Positions 24,649-36,413 of a stretch of 64,000 bases of DNA are shown here, piece by piece (the stretch's first letter is position 1; the number at the start of each line of letters is the position of its first letter). The notes below the pieces were generated by a model. The model searched no databases. It was not told the origin of the DNA and worked only from the letters and a program-made list of their open reading frames with translations. A program made the position numbers and the translations under genes. The DNA is from Aulostomus chinensis (Eukaryota > Chordata > Actinopteri > Syngnathiformes > Aulostomidae): positions 11,887,001 to 11,951,000 of the forward strand of contig JBBMOA010000013.1 of assembly GCA_037954235.1 (NCBI GenBank), in the 5' to 3' direction.

Positions 24649-24935
24649 ATCCAGATGTTTACAAGCACCAGGATCCAAATATGACGAAATATTTTTAGAG
24701 TATTTTAGAAGTATTCTCCTGTCATGATTGATAGCTTAGATGTTGCTCAGCCGAATGACTTAAATACTTAGGAGGATCTTGAATGTATCACCACAAAGAA
24801 CTCTTAGTGGTCCTTTTTGCACTTTACATGAACTGAAGCATCTTTGACTGTCATTAGTAAAATTTGTCTAAGTTAAAAAAAACAATTATTTTGGTATTTA
24901 TGGGGGGATTTTTTTTTTAATTGTTGTTTTTCTAC

Positions 24936-24941
24936 AATAAA
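24936..24941 (+). terminator. polyadenylation signal, Atoh1-class gene
   Basis: AATAAA lies 288 bases after the stop codon in AT-rich DNA, giving a compact 3' UTR. The 25000-25286 interval between it and the convergent dok3 stop shows no further gene. Confidence 0.65.
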
Positions 24942-25286
24942 GATATAATTACATCATAACTGTGTGATGTAGTTTTTGTGCATTTCAATATTCACGCAGA
25001 GCGAGCCGCCCCACATTGCACTGTAAAATACTCTCTATCGTCTCCATCATGGAACATCGACATGAGTAAGATTCAGGCATGTTCAGTAATAAAACTTCTT
25101 TTTTTTAATGTAACAAGAGAACACATTGCTCCAGATGCATCTTTCATCACGTACAATAGATCTAGCCTAACCAGGTCCCAGCGGTGAGGTGTTGAAAGAA
25201 AGCAAAGAGAATCCGATAAAGCTAATTAGGCACGATGAGTATCTGTCATGCTTAAGCTGCTCATTCTAGTCCGTCTCGCTAACAGC

Positions 25287-26270
25287 CTACTGACAGTCAG
25301 TGGGGCTGCCGGCTCCAGAGGGGAGGTGGAACTTTGCCAGGTCCTTAGAAATGATTTCTGCCAGCCTGTGTTTAAAAGTGCCGGGGGCCTCTGAGGGGGT
25401 AACGCCAGTAGAAGAGCTGATGACCTCCTCCATCTCTGTCATGTCATCCGCGGGCTGCGCTTGTGCATGGATGTAGTTATTCACAGGGGGCTGGCGCTGG
25501 AGCCGGGGCTTCATGGGTGGAGGATGGGAAATAGATGGGAGTGGGGTATAGAACTCCTCCTCAGCTCCTTTCACATCTGGGTAGATGCATCCCACGCGAT
25601 CTATTTCAGGAAATAACTGACCTTTTTTATTCATAGGTGTCGGGGCTCGCCTCAGGTTGTAATAAATGTTATCACCCGTGACATTATCTAGATTTAAATG
25701 ACACCGTTCACACTCCTCATCATCTCCCTCTCCTGCTGCCTGCTCCTTGCTGTTTGTAATAGGAGGTTTAATAAGAGGGAGCTGTTCTACATGTACCACA
25801 GAGATGTTAGTAATAGTTGAATAGCAATCAGCATCCTCAGAGTCTGCGGGGCTGCAGCGAGGCGGGCGGGTGTGTTGGTGTGTTGCAGTGGGCAGGTGGG
25901 CAGGAAATTGGTCAGATAATGATCTGCTGTGTGGCTCCATGGAAGACGTCCCCTCCATGAGGCAGTGCCTGGATATAGCCTGGAAGATCTGTGGAGCTCT
26001 CGCCGACAGGAAGACGAACACTCCTTGTCCCGTCTCACAGCGGTGGCCTGCTTCAATACTGAAGCCTCCCTGCAGTCCATTAATACAAATCTTAAGGGAA
26101 CCATTTTTGGAAGAAAAAAAAAAAAAAGGCACTCATTCATTTTCTTGCTGAGAGTAAGAGAGGATCGATACCACTCTCATGTCTGTAGTGAATATCAGTC
26201 TAGTGCTCAAATCGTGACTGCTGCACCACTTCAAGCAATTGTTCCTCAATGTCTGGAGATACAGAGACAG

Positions 26271-26337
<67 letters not shown>

Positions 26338-29300
26338 TGTGTATATATATATAAATAATATATATAATATGTATAAATGATCATATATATAAATTAGTCA
26401 AATTTTTGGAACAAATATTTGGTGGCAATGAAATGATCCCATTGTGGGATTAAGCACATTGTAGGAGCAAGTTATATCTTATGGTCCCAAATTAATCAAA
26501 TGTTGTGAACAATAAGATGTATTCCGTGACCACAATTGAATTGAATCGCGGGAACAAAGAAGTGGCGGCCATGATTCGACTCAATGGTGGGAACAAGTTA
26601 TATCCTGAGTCCAGAAATTAACCAAATTTTGCAAACAATTTTCAGAACAAGTTCTATTTTTTTTGCCACAAACTAAACAAACTGTGGGAAGAAGTAAAAT
26701 CTCACAATCGTAGCGGGAATGACTCTCATCATCCAACCACTGAGTAGTTTGGGTGTTTGTGAGCTTCAAGTGTGCAGGCCAACATGCTCTCTTACATCTG
26801 AACAGGCTAACTGCTGGCGCTCATCTAGGCTGTGCAGCATCTTAACCATGACAGTGGAATCTATTTCCTCGCCATGGGGGGAGTTTCGTGATGTAGTCTG
26901 CGAAATTGTAAGCCATTTGGCTTGATTCCTCTACAGATCTGTGACTGACCTCAGCCGAGGGCGTTTGTCAAGAATAGTTTGAATGTCTCTGTGTATTATT
27001 TACCTTAACTTTTCCAAACTTGCGTATGAGTATGTATGGCCACTGGTGGATCACGTGACCCGTGTGGATGTCCAGCAGAACCACCGCCTCTGTGTTGGGG
27101 GAGATGAGATATTCTCCAGCTAGCTGGCACCTCACCGACGCCTGCGTATCCCGGACAGTCACTTGAAACTGGTTTGGCGGAGGCTTCACATCTAAACGTG
27201 AGAATATTTACCTCTTGAACATCACGGCACAATAAAGCCAGAAAGTGCCTGAACTGCAATAAATCAACAAAGGGAAGAAATGAATCAGTTCTCATTCATA
27301 AAGAGGCTGATTTAAAACTGCTTGCATTGTACTAATCGGCCTCGTGTAACTGTGCTGTCTGGATTTTAGGGGAGGAAGTGTAATCCATTAGGAAATAAAG
27401 AAGGAATAAATGAGTATAAGCCCGAGCGTGCTGACGCTAATGCACTCTGGCATTCATGTTTGAATAAATTAGTGGCTGCAGCCGACGCTCACAAATATTC
27501 AGGGTTTCTGCTGATGTCATGAATTTATGATACAAGGACATTCAAACTGCTTGCTTTCCTCTTTTTTTCTCCTCCTTTAAAATAATCCATTCACCAATTT
27601 ATACTTTCTTATTAAAGGTTTCAATATTCTTTTTTTTTTTTTGGACCATAATTTATTAGACAGACACTGCAGTAAACACTCTCCAGAAAACAAACAAGCC
27701 AAGTTTTTGAAAGTAGAAGCGGTCCTTCGCCACTAAGGAAGTTAGTCTGTGTAGGCTGGTGGATCTTTTTTTTCTCTCCTCCAAATCCTGATTTTATCTG
27801 TTTATCTTTTTTTTTTTTTTTTTAGCAATCTTTCAGCGTCCCAAAGGAGGAGAAAACTATGGAAATAATATCTGTTATAAAGCCCCCGAACAGATCAATG
27901 ATTTTTTTTTTTAAACTGTTGTCCTCTAAAACCTGGCAACATTACCAGCTTTCCACGACGCGTAAAGATCATTGTCCTTCACGGTCAAGTCATTTCCTCT
28001 CTCGAAACCCCCTTCGAGCGATCCTCCAGGATCCTTCTGTAAACGCAGTGGCACGGTAAACATTAGCTGGAGTGTACACCCCCCTCTTATCAGAGTTTTA
28101 TGGCTTCAAAGATGCAAGACAGAGCATAGCTTGTGCAAGCAAAAGAATTAGAGAAGTGACAATACAATTTATGAACTTCCTCAACCTGCTATCTACGTCT
28201 GAGTGTGGGTACAGCTTATCCCCACCTTTCCCAAAGTAGAACAGCATCCTTGGTAGGGACAGGAGAGGAGGTAAGATCTGTACCTGGAATGCTAGTAGAG
28301 AGAGGGCGCTCATCCAGGCCTGGCTCTCTGTAGATGCCAGGGTGTAGGTTGACTGAAAGGTGTTCAGGTAGAAGGCTGTGCACCCCTGGGGGCAGGACTT
28401 CCTCAGAGCAGGGGCGACACTGACGCAGTCCCTGAGTTGTACCACAGTTTTTGGACGTCCGACCCTCGGCTCAGTCGTGGCAGCTTTACCGCCAGCAGTA
28501 AAGAGCTCCAGCTGGCCCACCCCAGCGGGGCCGGGGTCAAAGAGCACCATCCACATTTTCTGCCATGTTCTCTATTGCGGGGGGGGGGGGGGGGGGGGGG
28601 GGGTGACATGGAAACGTGCTCACGACAGTTTCACCTCATACAGTTCTTGGTAAATGCTTTAGTCCTCACCTCCAAGAAAAAGATTACAATTTTAGCAACC
28701 ATTTGGACTACAGTTCTGCTGTACGTAGTACTGCACTCTGGTGGCAACATTGTTAATTTCATCAGCTCAGAAGTCACAGCACATTGTACAATCACATATC
28801 AGTGTCATCGATAACCACGTATCCGGTATCCATGGTCGTCAGTGATATAGTGACAGTGCACCTCCACAGTGGCTTTGTGGAGATTTTATGGGGATGTTTA
28901 GAAGAAATGTTAAGCGTATGGTCCACATATGAATTGTTGTCACAAGTGTCATTTGAATTGGATTAAGGAAAGACGATTTCTGCCAGAATGTTCTTTTTTA
29001 AGCTCTGAAATCAAGCAGCTATCTTGCAGCTACTGGAGCTAAAACTTCACTTTATCAGTTCCCCCTCCCACTCCAGATCATCTTGATTCTCTTTATCTCT
29101 CATTTGAATCCCTAAATTTGATTTTAGGTGTTACTACCAAAGCAGACGCTAACCCTCAATTTTTTTTCCAACAGCAGAATAAATGTATATATAAAATTTG
29201 CCTCAATTCTTATTTGAAATGAACATTTAAATTTCACAATTAGTTGTTCTGCAGATGAAACCCATCATAAATGAAACAATAAACCTTTCATGAGAGAAAA

Positions 29301-29906
29301 CATTCAGTCTGAATTATAGCAATGATGAGGTTAGAATCAGGTTATTGGATATTGGCCATATTGATGATCAATTTCCATATTATAAATACACAGCTTTTCG
29401 TCTAATTTTGGTTGTGAGTGAAACCTCCTAAACCAGGTCAATATCTCTAGCAGTGCTGCCAAGACCAGATTTACTGTAACAAATATTGATACACACTTGG
29501 AATAAATATGTAAAAGACTCTTTTTACTAAAAAAAAAACAAAAAACAACAAAACTGTACGAAAGCTGAGAATGGATGTTTGTAATAACTTTCATGCTGTT
29601 ATTGAGGGAGAAAAAGGCGAATCTCTGGTGCGGTGCATTCAATCCAAATGAAAGCGAACCCCCCCCCCCCCCCCCCCCCAACAGCGAGGATTCACTCTTC
29701 TCCTTTTGAAGAGAAAGTAGCTTTGCACATACTTGATCCCTATTGCCAGCTGATTCTTCTTCAACACTGCATTTCTCAAAAGTGGACATTTGCCCGACAA
29801 CATGAGGCACCACTTAGCTTTAACAGTTTTAAGGGAAATAAAGTCTTACTTTTCCCAGCTTGACCCTCTGCTGATACATCGCTCCCTCCTTGAAGACGCC
29901 ATCCAT
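25287..29906 (-). CDS. dok3: Docking protein 3 (PH-PTB adaptor), 5 exons
   Basis: Exons on the minus strand: 29906-29850, 28571-28284, 28036-27946, 27191-27004 and 26069-25287. All junctions are GT-AG and the 1,407-bp frame closes to 468 residues. The PH domain (about 4-113) opens MDGVFKEGAMYQQRVKLGK and continues RTWQKMWMVL; the linker NDLYASWK matches the ENSIYSSW linker of human DOK3. An IRS-type PTB domain follows (about 147-245), with the conserved EAGHRC arginine at residue 218. The C-terminal half is a disordered tail with candidate phosphotyrosines, including the Grb2-type YYNL (344-347), Y371, Y382 and Y407. Known role: an inhibitory adaptor downstream of immune receptors, recruiting SHIP1 and Grb2 at the membrane. 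Placement next to ddx41 as in human supports dok3 over dok1/2. It is convergent with the Atoh1-class gene. Confidence 0.88.
26130..26208 (+). repeat. fragment of SINE-like teleost repeat in dok3 intron 4
   Basis: Contains TTTTCTTGCTGAGAGTAAGA and GATACCACTCTCATGTCTGT, the internal module of the repeat family also found at 5640, 11335 and 53595. It sits about 60 bases intronic of the dok3 last exon and is oriented antisense to dok3. Confidence 0.55.
26273..26352. repeat. (GT)n followed by (AT)n microsatellite in dok3 intron 4
   Basis: Around 33 GT units run into TATATATATATA. The nearby frames of Cys-Val or His-Thr repeats are artefacts of this repeat. Confidence 0.95.
26400..26725. repeat. 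degenerate tandem repeat of about 40-bp units in dok3 intron 4
   Basis: Variants of GGGAACAAGTTATATC...GGTCCCAAATTAATCAAA recur several times (around 26405, 26465, 26590 and 26640), with divergence between copies. Together they look like an old minisatellite. Unit borders are approximate because the copies are poorly preserved. Confidence 0.45.
28579..28603 (+). repeat. G25 homopolymer (C25 in dok3 sense strand) at a splice acceptor
   Basis: Twenty-five consecutive G on the plus strand. In the dok3 transcript this is C25, ending seven bases before exon 2, so it serves as the polypyrimidine tract of the intron 1 acceptor (CCGCAATAG followed by the exon). Confidence 0.9.
29659..29679 (+). repeat. 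C21 homopolymer (G21 in dok3 sense strand)
   Basis: Twenty-one consecutive C on the plus strand, that is G21 in the dok3 pre-mRNA, 170 bases downstream of the intron 1 donor. It is complementary to the C25 tract at the other end of the same intron. Confidence 0.9.
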
Positions 29907-30172
29907 GCTTGTCGGCTTAGTAAAACATTCACATGCTTGTGCTGCTGTCACACTCCTCCCACCCGCGGAATTAAAATTAAAATGTTATTTCCGCTTCATC
30001 ATCAGTGGGTTTCAGGTTGTGGTATAGTTGCGAAATAACCACTCAAGATATATTTAATCTCTCGCACTTCCCCCTTGAAATAGTCTAGCCTTTTTTGCAA
30101 CTTCCTGAACATACACACAACGGCCTTAGTGCATGTAGGAAGAGTAAAAGTGAAAACAGGTCATAAAGGGGT

Positions 30173-30178
30173 TTTATT
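30173..30178 (-). terminator. polyadenylation signal, ddx41
   Basis: AATAAA on the minus strand (TTTATT on plus), 122 bases after the ddx41 stop and 267 bases before the dok3 start codon. This leaves a very short intergenic promoter space for dok3. Confidence 0.65.
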
Positions 30179-30299
30179 TACAATCAGAGTAGAAAAAAAT
30201 GTTACAAAGACTAAACACTCTTCTTTCTTTGAACTATCGTCACTCCCAATGTCTCAACTGAATTTCCTCAGAAATGTCTTCCATGTCACAAAGAGGACC

Positions 30300-33200
30300 T
30301 TAGAAGTCCATGGAGCTGTGAGCCAGGTAGTCCTTCCGCCCGATGTTGGTAACCTGCTTGGTCTGCATGGCCTCCAGTTTAGGACAGTCTGTGATACGAT
30401 GACCGAGTCCACCGCAGAACGTGCAGCCCCTCTCGCCTGTGAGAACACGAGAGTTAGTGAAGATGAGCCAAATGCAGAGGGACACGATCAGGATCGGGGA
30501 AATGGCTACGCCTGTTTAGCGCTCTGCTAACAAATATGGATTAATATTGCAACCCTGTGCCCCAACACACTTTCCAGATCAAATGTGACATTGAATCAAG
30601 TCTTTTCAGGCCGTCGTATGGTGCAAAAACAATTTGTTCAGTTTTATAGCCTCACAAATTGAAGTCTGACTGGAAATTTCTTTTACAACACTGCATCACG
30701 TGATGAATAGAAATGGCATTTTCTCTGGATGCAAAATTCGATTGGCTAGACGTGTTTTTAGTTCGGCGTTCAGAATTCTTTAAATTGCTTAGATGATGAG
30801 GAACATTTCTAAGTCTATAATGAAGCATGTGAATGTCTCACCCCCGATATCTAACATGGTCTCGTCTCCCGTCTGGAGAACCTGGAGGACTGGAGGAACC
30901 TTTTGCTTGGCTTCAATCAGAAGGGCCTTGAGATCCATCAGTACCGACTCATCTGAGAGGGGGAAACATTAATTTAGACAACAAATCCAGACTTTCAGCA
31001 GACATAAAAACGAGATGTACTGTGTTACTGGTCTCGGTATTCCTTACCGCAGCCTTTGTTGATGAACGTCGTGGCGATTCCAGTCTTTCCAGATCGTCCT
31101 GTTCTTCCAATTCTGTGGACTAAAATTTAAAAAAAAGATGTCACACAGAGGTTAATCTCACATAATGTATTGATTTAAAGCAGGTCAGACATTTCCCCTC
31201 ACCGTAATTTTCTATCTCCTCAGGCATGTCGTAATTCACCACATGCTGGATTGCTGGGAAATCCAGACCCTTGGAGGCCACGTCTGTGGCGACTAAGACA
31301 TCTTTCTTTCCTTCCTTGAATGCTTCTATGGCTTTTGTTCGTTCCTCCTGATCTGCAAATAATCCACAAATGTTATGTTTACATAATATTTGAAGTAATA
31401 TAACCTGCAACTTCTATGATGGTTGTGGAGCTTCAGATTCGCAGGAAGGGTGGCATCTAGTGGTGACAACGTGCAACTACAGTGCAGAGTGACGCTGAAC
31501 CTTTTCCTCCATGGATGGCAACAGCCTCCACTCCTTTTAACAGCAGGTACTCGTGGATGGCGTCCACATCTGCCTTCTTCTCAGCAAATATCAGCACCTG
31601 AGAACAGGAGCGTGGAAGAATTCAGAATTAGTTCGATATAAGCACTGAAGCTGTATGTCCATGTGAGACCGCATACTGACAGGAGGCGGGGTTTTCTGCA
31701 GACACTCCAGCAGATAAACCATCTTCGCTTCCTCTTTGACATATTCAACTTCCTGTTCACATAAAAAGCATTGAGGTCACACAGTTTCCAACGATGGGGT
31801 TTTGATAACAGGCTAAGATGGTGAAAGATGATGAAACCTGAATAACGTCCAAGCTGGCAGCACCTGCCCTGCCCACGTTAATAGTGATGGGTTTGACCAG
31901 AGCGCTCTTGGCAAAGTTCTGGATCTTCTTGGGCATGGTGGCACTGAAGAGCAGGGTTTGCCTTTGACCCTTGATAAAGAAACAACACGATGAGAATACT
32001 CGGTAGGTACATGCTCCAAGCTCAGTTTACTGTGTGAGTCCATCAGATAAAAATGCAGGGCTTTTAAATGTTGGATAGATTTACTTCCTGTTAATATTAT
32101 CCTGGATCTGCTTAAAAGCTGTTCTGTGCAGTGCACAGTTTTTTTCCCCAAATGTATCCAAGCTGCGTCCTGGGCAGACACGGGGCCGTATGAGGAAAAC
32201 TATTTGGCCTACTGGGTGCTGTTGACTTGCAGTAAACCGCCTTACCTTGAAATAGGAGAAAATGGTTCTGATGTCCTCCTCAAAGCCCATGTCAATCATC
32301 CTGTCTGCTTCATCCAGAGCCAAGTAGCGACAGATATCCAGACTCACCATCTTCTTCTGCAACAAGTCCATCAGACGGCCAGGGGTGGCGACCATCATGT
32401 GGACGCCGCTTCAACCAGGAAGATCCAAGAATTCAGTTGAAAAAACAAAAGGGCTCAAAAACCCTGAACACCAAGACACTGCTTCAATGCCAATAGTCTT
32501 TGTCATTCTTTCTGTCAGCAACAGAGTTGAGTTTTGCAGTGATGGTGCACTTGTTAGCGTCCGCTGTTTTCAAGACATTCATCAAAAGCCTATGAAATCA
32601 TCCCATTGGCTTTGAGATGAAGGAACTGGAGGTTAAACAATGCTCAGTTATTTCCAGGTTTGAGGACTCATTTCTGCACCTCACTATGTACTTACCCAGC
32701 ACCGCTACCTGTAACCCCAGTAAAATCTACTACAAATGCATAAAAGACTCATAAACCTTCAATTTCACTTACTGTTTTACTACCTCCATCTGCTCCTTCA
32801 CGGACATCCCTCCGATGCAGAGGGCCGAGCGCAGCTGAGGGGCTCCCTCCTCCTCCAGCAGTTTGCAGTAATATTCTATGATGCCATGTGTCTGTCTTGC
32901 CAGCTCTCTCTGGGGTAAATACAGATATAATCAGAGCTGAGGAAAACCATGCTCAAGTGCTTCCATGCATGTAATTGTCCCTGTCAGGTTCAAAAGTGAT
33001 TGGCACATTTTGACAGAATGTGCAACTTTAATGAAACAGGTTGTTTTTTTTGTTTTTTTTAGGTGTTTGGTGCCTTACTGAAGGACAGATGATGAGGCCA
33101 TATGGTCCCTCCCTTTTGAAGAAAGGCAGTCTCTTCTCCTGCTCCAGGGCAAACATGATGATGGGCAGAGTGAAGACCAGCGTTTTTCCAGAGCCAGTGA

Positions 33201-36200
33201 AGGCGATGCCAATCATGTCCCGACCTGACAGGCTACACACAATCGGTTGTATTTCACTGACAGGCAGTTTGAATGTGTCTAACATGCACTTCAAAGTCGT
33301 CTGATCAAGGCCTTTATGACGGGGGGGTCATGGGCAGTAATTATGAAATATTCATAACTATATCTGAATTGTTGTATTATCACCGCAACAACGAACTGTT
33401 GTGTTGTTGTTAGTTTAGAATGGGTCCTTTATGTCTGTAATAAGGAGTGGAAAGAGATGATCATCTAAACTGCATCCTCACACCAAACTCCATTCAGATA
33501 ACCAGCAGTTTAATGATTGTTTTCTTGTCACTTTGTGGATAGACACAACAGATGCAACACAGCATGAATCCACAGGTGGTGCAATCAGTATCTTGACGTA
33601 GTCATTTCTGCGTCACTTTTAAAAGCGTTCTCCTTAAGGGTGAATTGGGGGGCTGCAAACAACCCATTTAAAAACACTTGACGGCACTACACCCTGGACC
33701 TTTTAAAGGCAGTATTCGCCAAAATAAGATAACCAGATCATTTAGCGTCTGCAGCTGATGCTACTTGTTCAAAGGTAATTTGATCTGCTGTTTCTTTAGT
33801 ACCAATTTTAATAATTTAACAGAGTGGTACATCTTCTCTCTTGGGGATCTCGTCAAATCCAGTGGTTGCCATCCTGTTCCAAGCGAATTCAGATGACGAA
33901 AGTAGTTAAATCTACCCGAGGGAAACCCCAGTATTACACAGTATCAAAGTCACCAGCAGTTGCTGAATACTTAGAGACTCAAAACAGGTTCATGTCAAAA
34001 CATAAAAGTCATTCATTCTTACACTGTTGGGATTCCTTGAATCTGAATCGGTGTTGGGTGCACAATGCCCTTCTTCTTCAAACCTTTCAGAATGGCTGGA
34101 AACACAGTAACATAGATTTGTCACCAGTTGGTAATCACATGGTGTTGTGGTCATCAGAGACCTCACACAGACAGTTCAAGTGTTTTCATGTGTAGGACAG
34201 CCAGGGGAGTGTTGACTAACCTGGGGGGAACTTCATCTCTCTGAAGCTTTTGATGGGAGGGGGGATGCCGTCTCCATCGACCAGGATGTGAAACTTCTTC
34301 CTGACACGCTCGTTCCTGGTCTCTGGCATATTCAGGATATATCGTGGAGCCTTCCAGCTAGAGAGAAAATTCAGGTTACAGGAGAATTAACATGCCTTTC
34401 AAAAAAATACTGCTATTAATATTAATGACAAAGATCTAACCTTGTTTTTATGGGATCATCATATATGATACCTTTCGCCATTTCTTTCACAGACATCAAG
34501 GCTGACAGAGACATGAAAACATTGTTAGTATGAATCATTTTGTATGTTCAACGTGTTCTGATGGCAAATGGAAAGAACAGTTATCTAACCTCGGCCCTCT
34601 GCCACACTCTCAAGAATCTTCTCCTCCTCCTTCAGTTGCTTCTCCTTAGCTGACTCCTTACGGGCTGCAGATTAAAAACACAGTAAAAACAGTGGAAATG
34701 TTATAGAGGAGGAGTTATGGGACTAGGGGCAAGTTCTTTAGGGTTGATTCAGCATCCACGATGGGTGTCGGTCAGGACACAGGAAGGAGGGAAAAACTGG
34801 TTGCTCTTGCAGTGTGTTTTTATTAAATTTCCTTGTTCTCAATCAGTTCTGAAATAGTAACAACAATAAACACATTAACTCCATAGTACTTTTGTATTTT
34901 AATACAAATCTGAATTATATACGACTAATATTAATTAGCTAGCTCTACAAAGAATACTTCGTTAATATAATAAGGGTACCACAGCCCGCCATAACTGCGC
35001 AGGTGTAAAACAAGCGGCTCCTGACAGAGCGAATGTCCTATGTGAAATATCCGATGGAAATGGGAAACAGGTGTTTCTGAATGGGACACTAAACACATAA
35101 ACACTGAACAGCTACTCTCGAACAACTTAACTGCAACAGGAAGGAACACCTAGTATCTCTTACTAAACAAGGACGGCTGACATGGCACCTAGAAACACGC
35201 ATATCACGGCGCGAGAAAGGGAAAAAAAAAATACGTCGCGTTATGACGGCACTTACGGTCGTCATTCACTATGAACACGGAGCGTCAACAAAAACACACA
35301 TCTACTTGGGAAAGGGGAAGGCAGAAAAAGGACAAAGAATTCCAGACTACACATTAAATGACACAGCACAAGGGGAGGGAAGCTCCGCGAGCCGTTACTC
35401 CCGCTGACATTCTCACGCGCTACAACAGTTACGTGTGGCGCGTGGGTTTAGTCATTTTGGTGGCAGGGAAACTACCCAGATACTCCCCAAACATATATAC
35501 AGGAAATAATTAAAAAAAAAAAATTTATTATTCAAGCTTGTTTGAGACAGTTACCTTCGGCTTTCTCCTTGAGGTGCTGATGCTGGTCGAGGAGACTGAC
35601 ATTGGAGCGTGGACCGAGACCCTCATCCTCATCCCTCTGTTCCTCCCCGCTGTCCTTCTGCTCCTCGTCCACCGCCTTTCCTCGCAGACGCAACATCTTC
35701 TGAAGCTGTAAATGAAACATAAGTCCAACACTCATTCTGACTGTTTATGTGATAAATGTGTTATTTTGAATTAAAATGGTAATAATTATGTTATTACCAA
35801 AAACTTACCATTTGTTGTTTTCTTATTTTGACGGGAACGTATGGAACATAGTCCCCATCCTCTGACCCCTCAGAGCCGGATCCTCCATCCTCCCCATGAA
35901 GTCTCTGGACAAAAATAAAAATCAAAAATTCAAAAACAGATAATTCAATGGTGTCATGATGATTTACATATCGTATAAAGAAAACGAAGCACCAATAACC
36001 AATAATCTGATAAGGCCGATGGTTGTTTCTATTTTAATAACGTAACACGTCATCTTTGTTCGGGTGATGTCGAACCACAAAAACAGTTATGTTACTTTGC
36101 CTTCAGTCCTGGTGAAGTTTTGTTTTCGTTAGTAACACACGTCACTGCTTCGTAGTGATCGCTCACGCTTTGGCAGTGGGGTCAAGCTAACATTAACTAC

Positions 36201-36413
36201 TATTATTGACCTTCACTAAAAACTGCTTACAATAAAATCCAGCAAAAAAAAAGTCACATCATATTAAAGAATTTTATTTAACAATCGGAGACACCGTTGC
36301 ACTTAGCGTTAGGTATTAATCCTGGCTATTGTTAGCTAGCTAATATGGGTTAGCTAAAGTAGCCTGTTCAATACGCTCAAACTTACCCTTTTTATTCGAT
36401 TTTCGGTCTCCAT
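30300..36413 (-). CDS. ddx41: DEAD-box helicase 41, 17 exons
   Basis: Exons (minus strand): 36413-36387, 35904-35809, 35705-35555, 34664-34590, 34501-34441, 34357-34221, 34095-34023, 33232-33079, 32909-32773, 32408-32246, 31969-31838, 31752-31681, 31597-31501, 31352-31203, 31119-31048, 30952-30842 and 30436-30300. The joined frame is 1,845 bp and 614 residues, against about 622 in human. Seen: acidic N-terminus with DYVPYVPVK; Q-motif HPTPIQIQ; motif I FTGSGKT (about 217-223); DEAD (about 336-339); SAT (367-369); motif VI HRIGRTGR (510-517); and a CCHC zinc knuckle, C574-C577-H582-C587. Known roles: RNA helicase of late spliceosomes, R-loop control, and cytosolic nucleic-acid sensing upstream of STING. 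All catalytic motifs are intact. Introns after exons 4-6 carry GTTAG donors. Confidence 0.96.

Noticed and set aside
28559..28559. Acceptor at GGCAG before codon AAA for dok3 exon 2
   Set aside because: The acceptor 12 bases upstream (AATAG) adds RTWQ, which matches the conserved K-x-W-R segment of the PH domain.
32784..32784. Earlier donor (GTAGTA) for ddx41 exon 9
   Set aside because: It would leave exon 10 out of phase. The downstream GTAAGT donor after 32773 restores the frame and gives VVKHGVHMM, matching the family.
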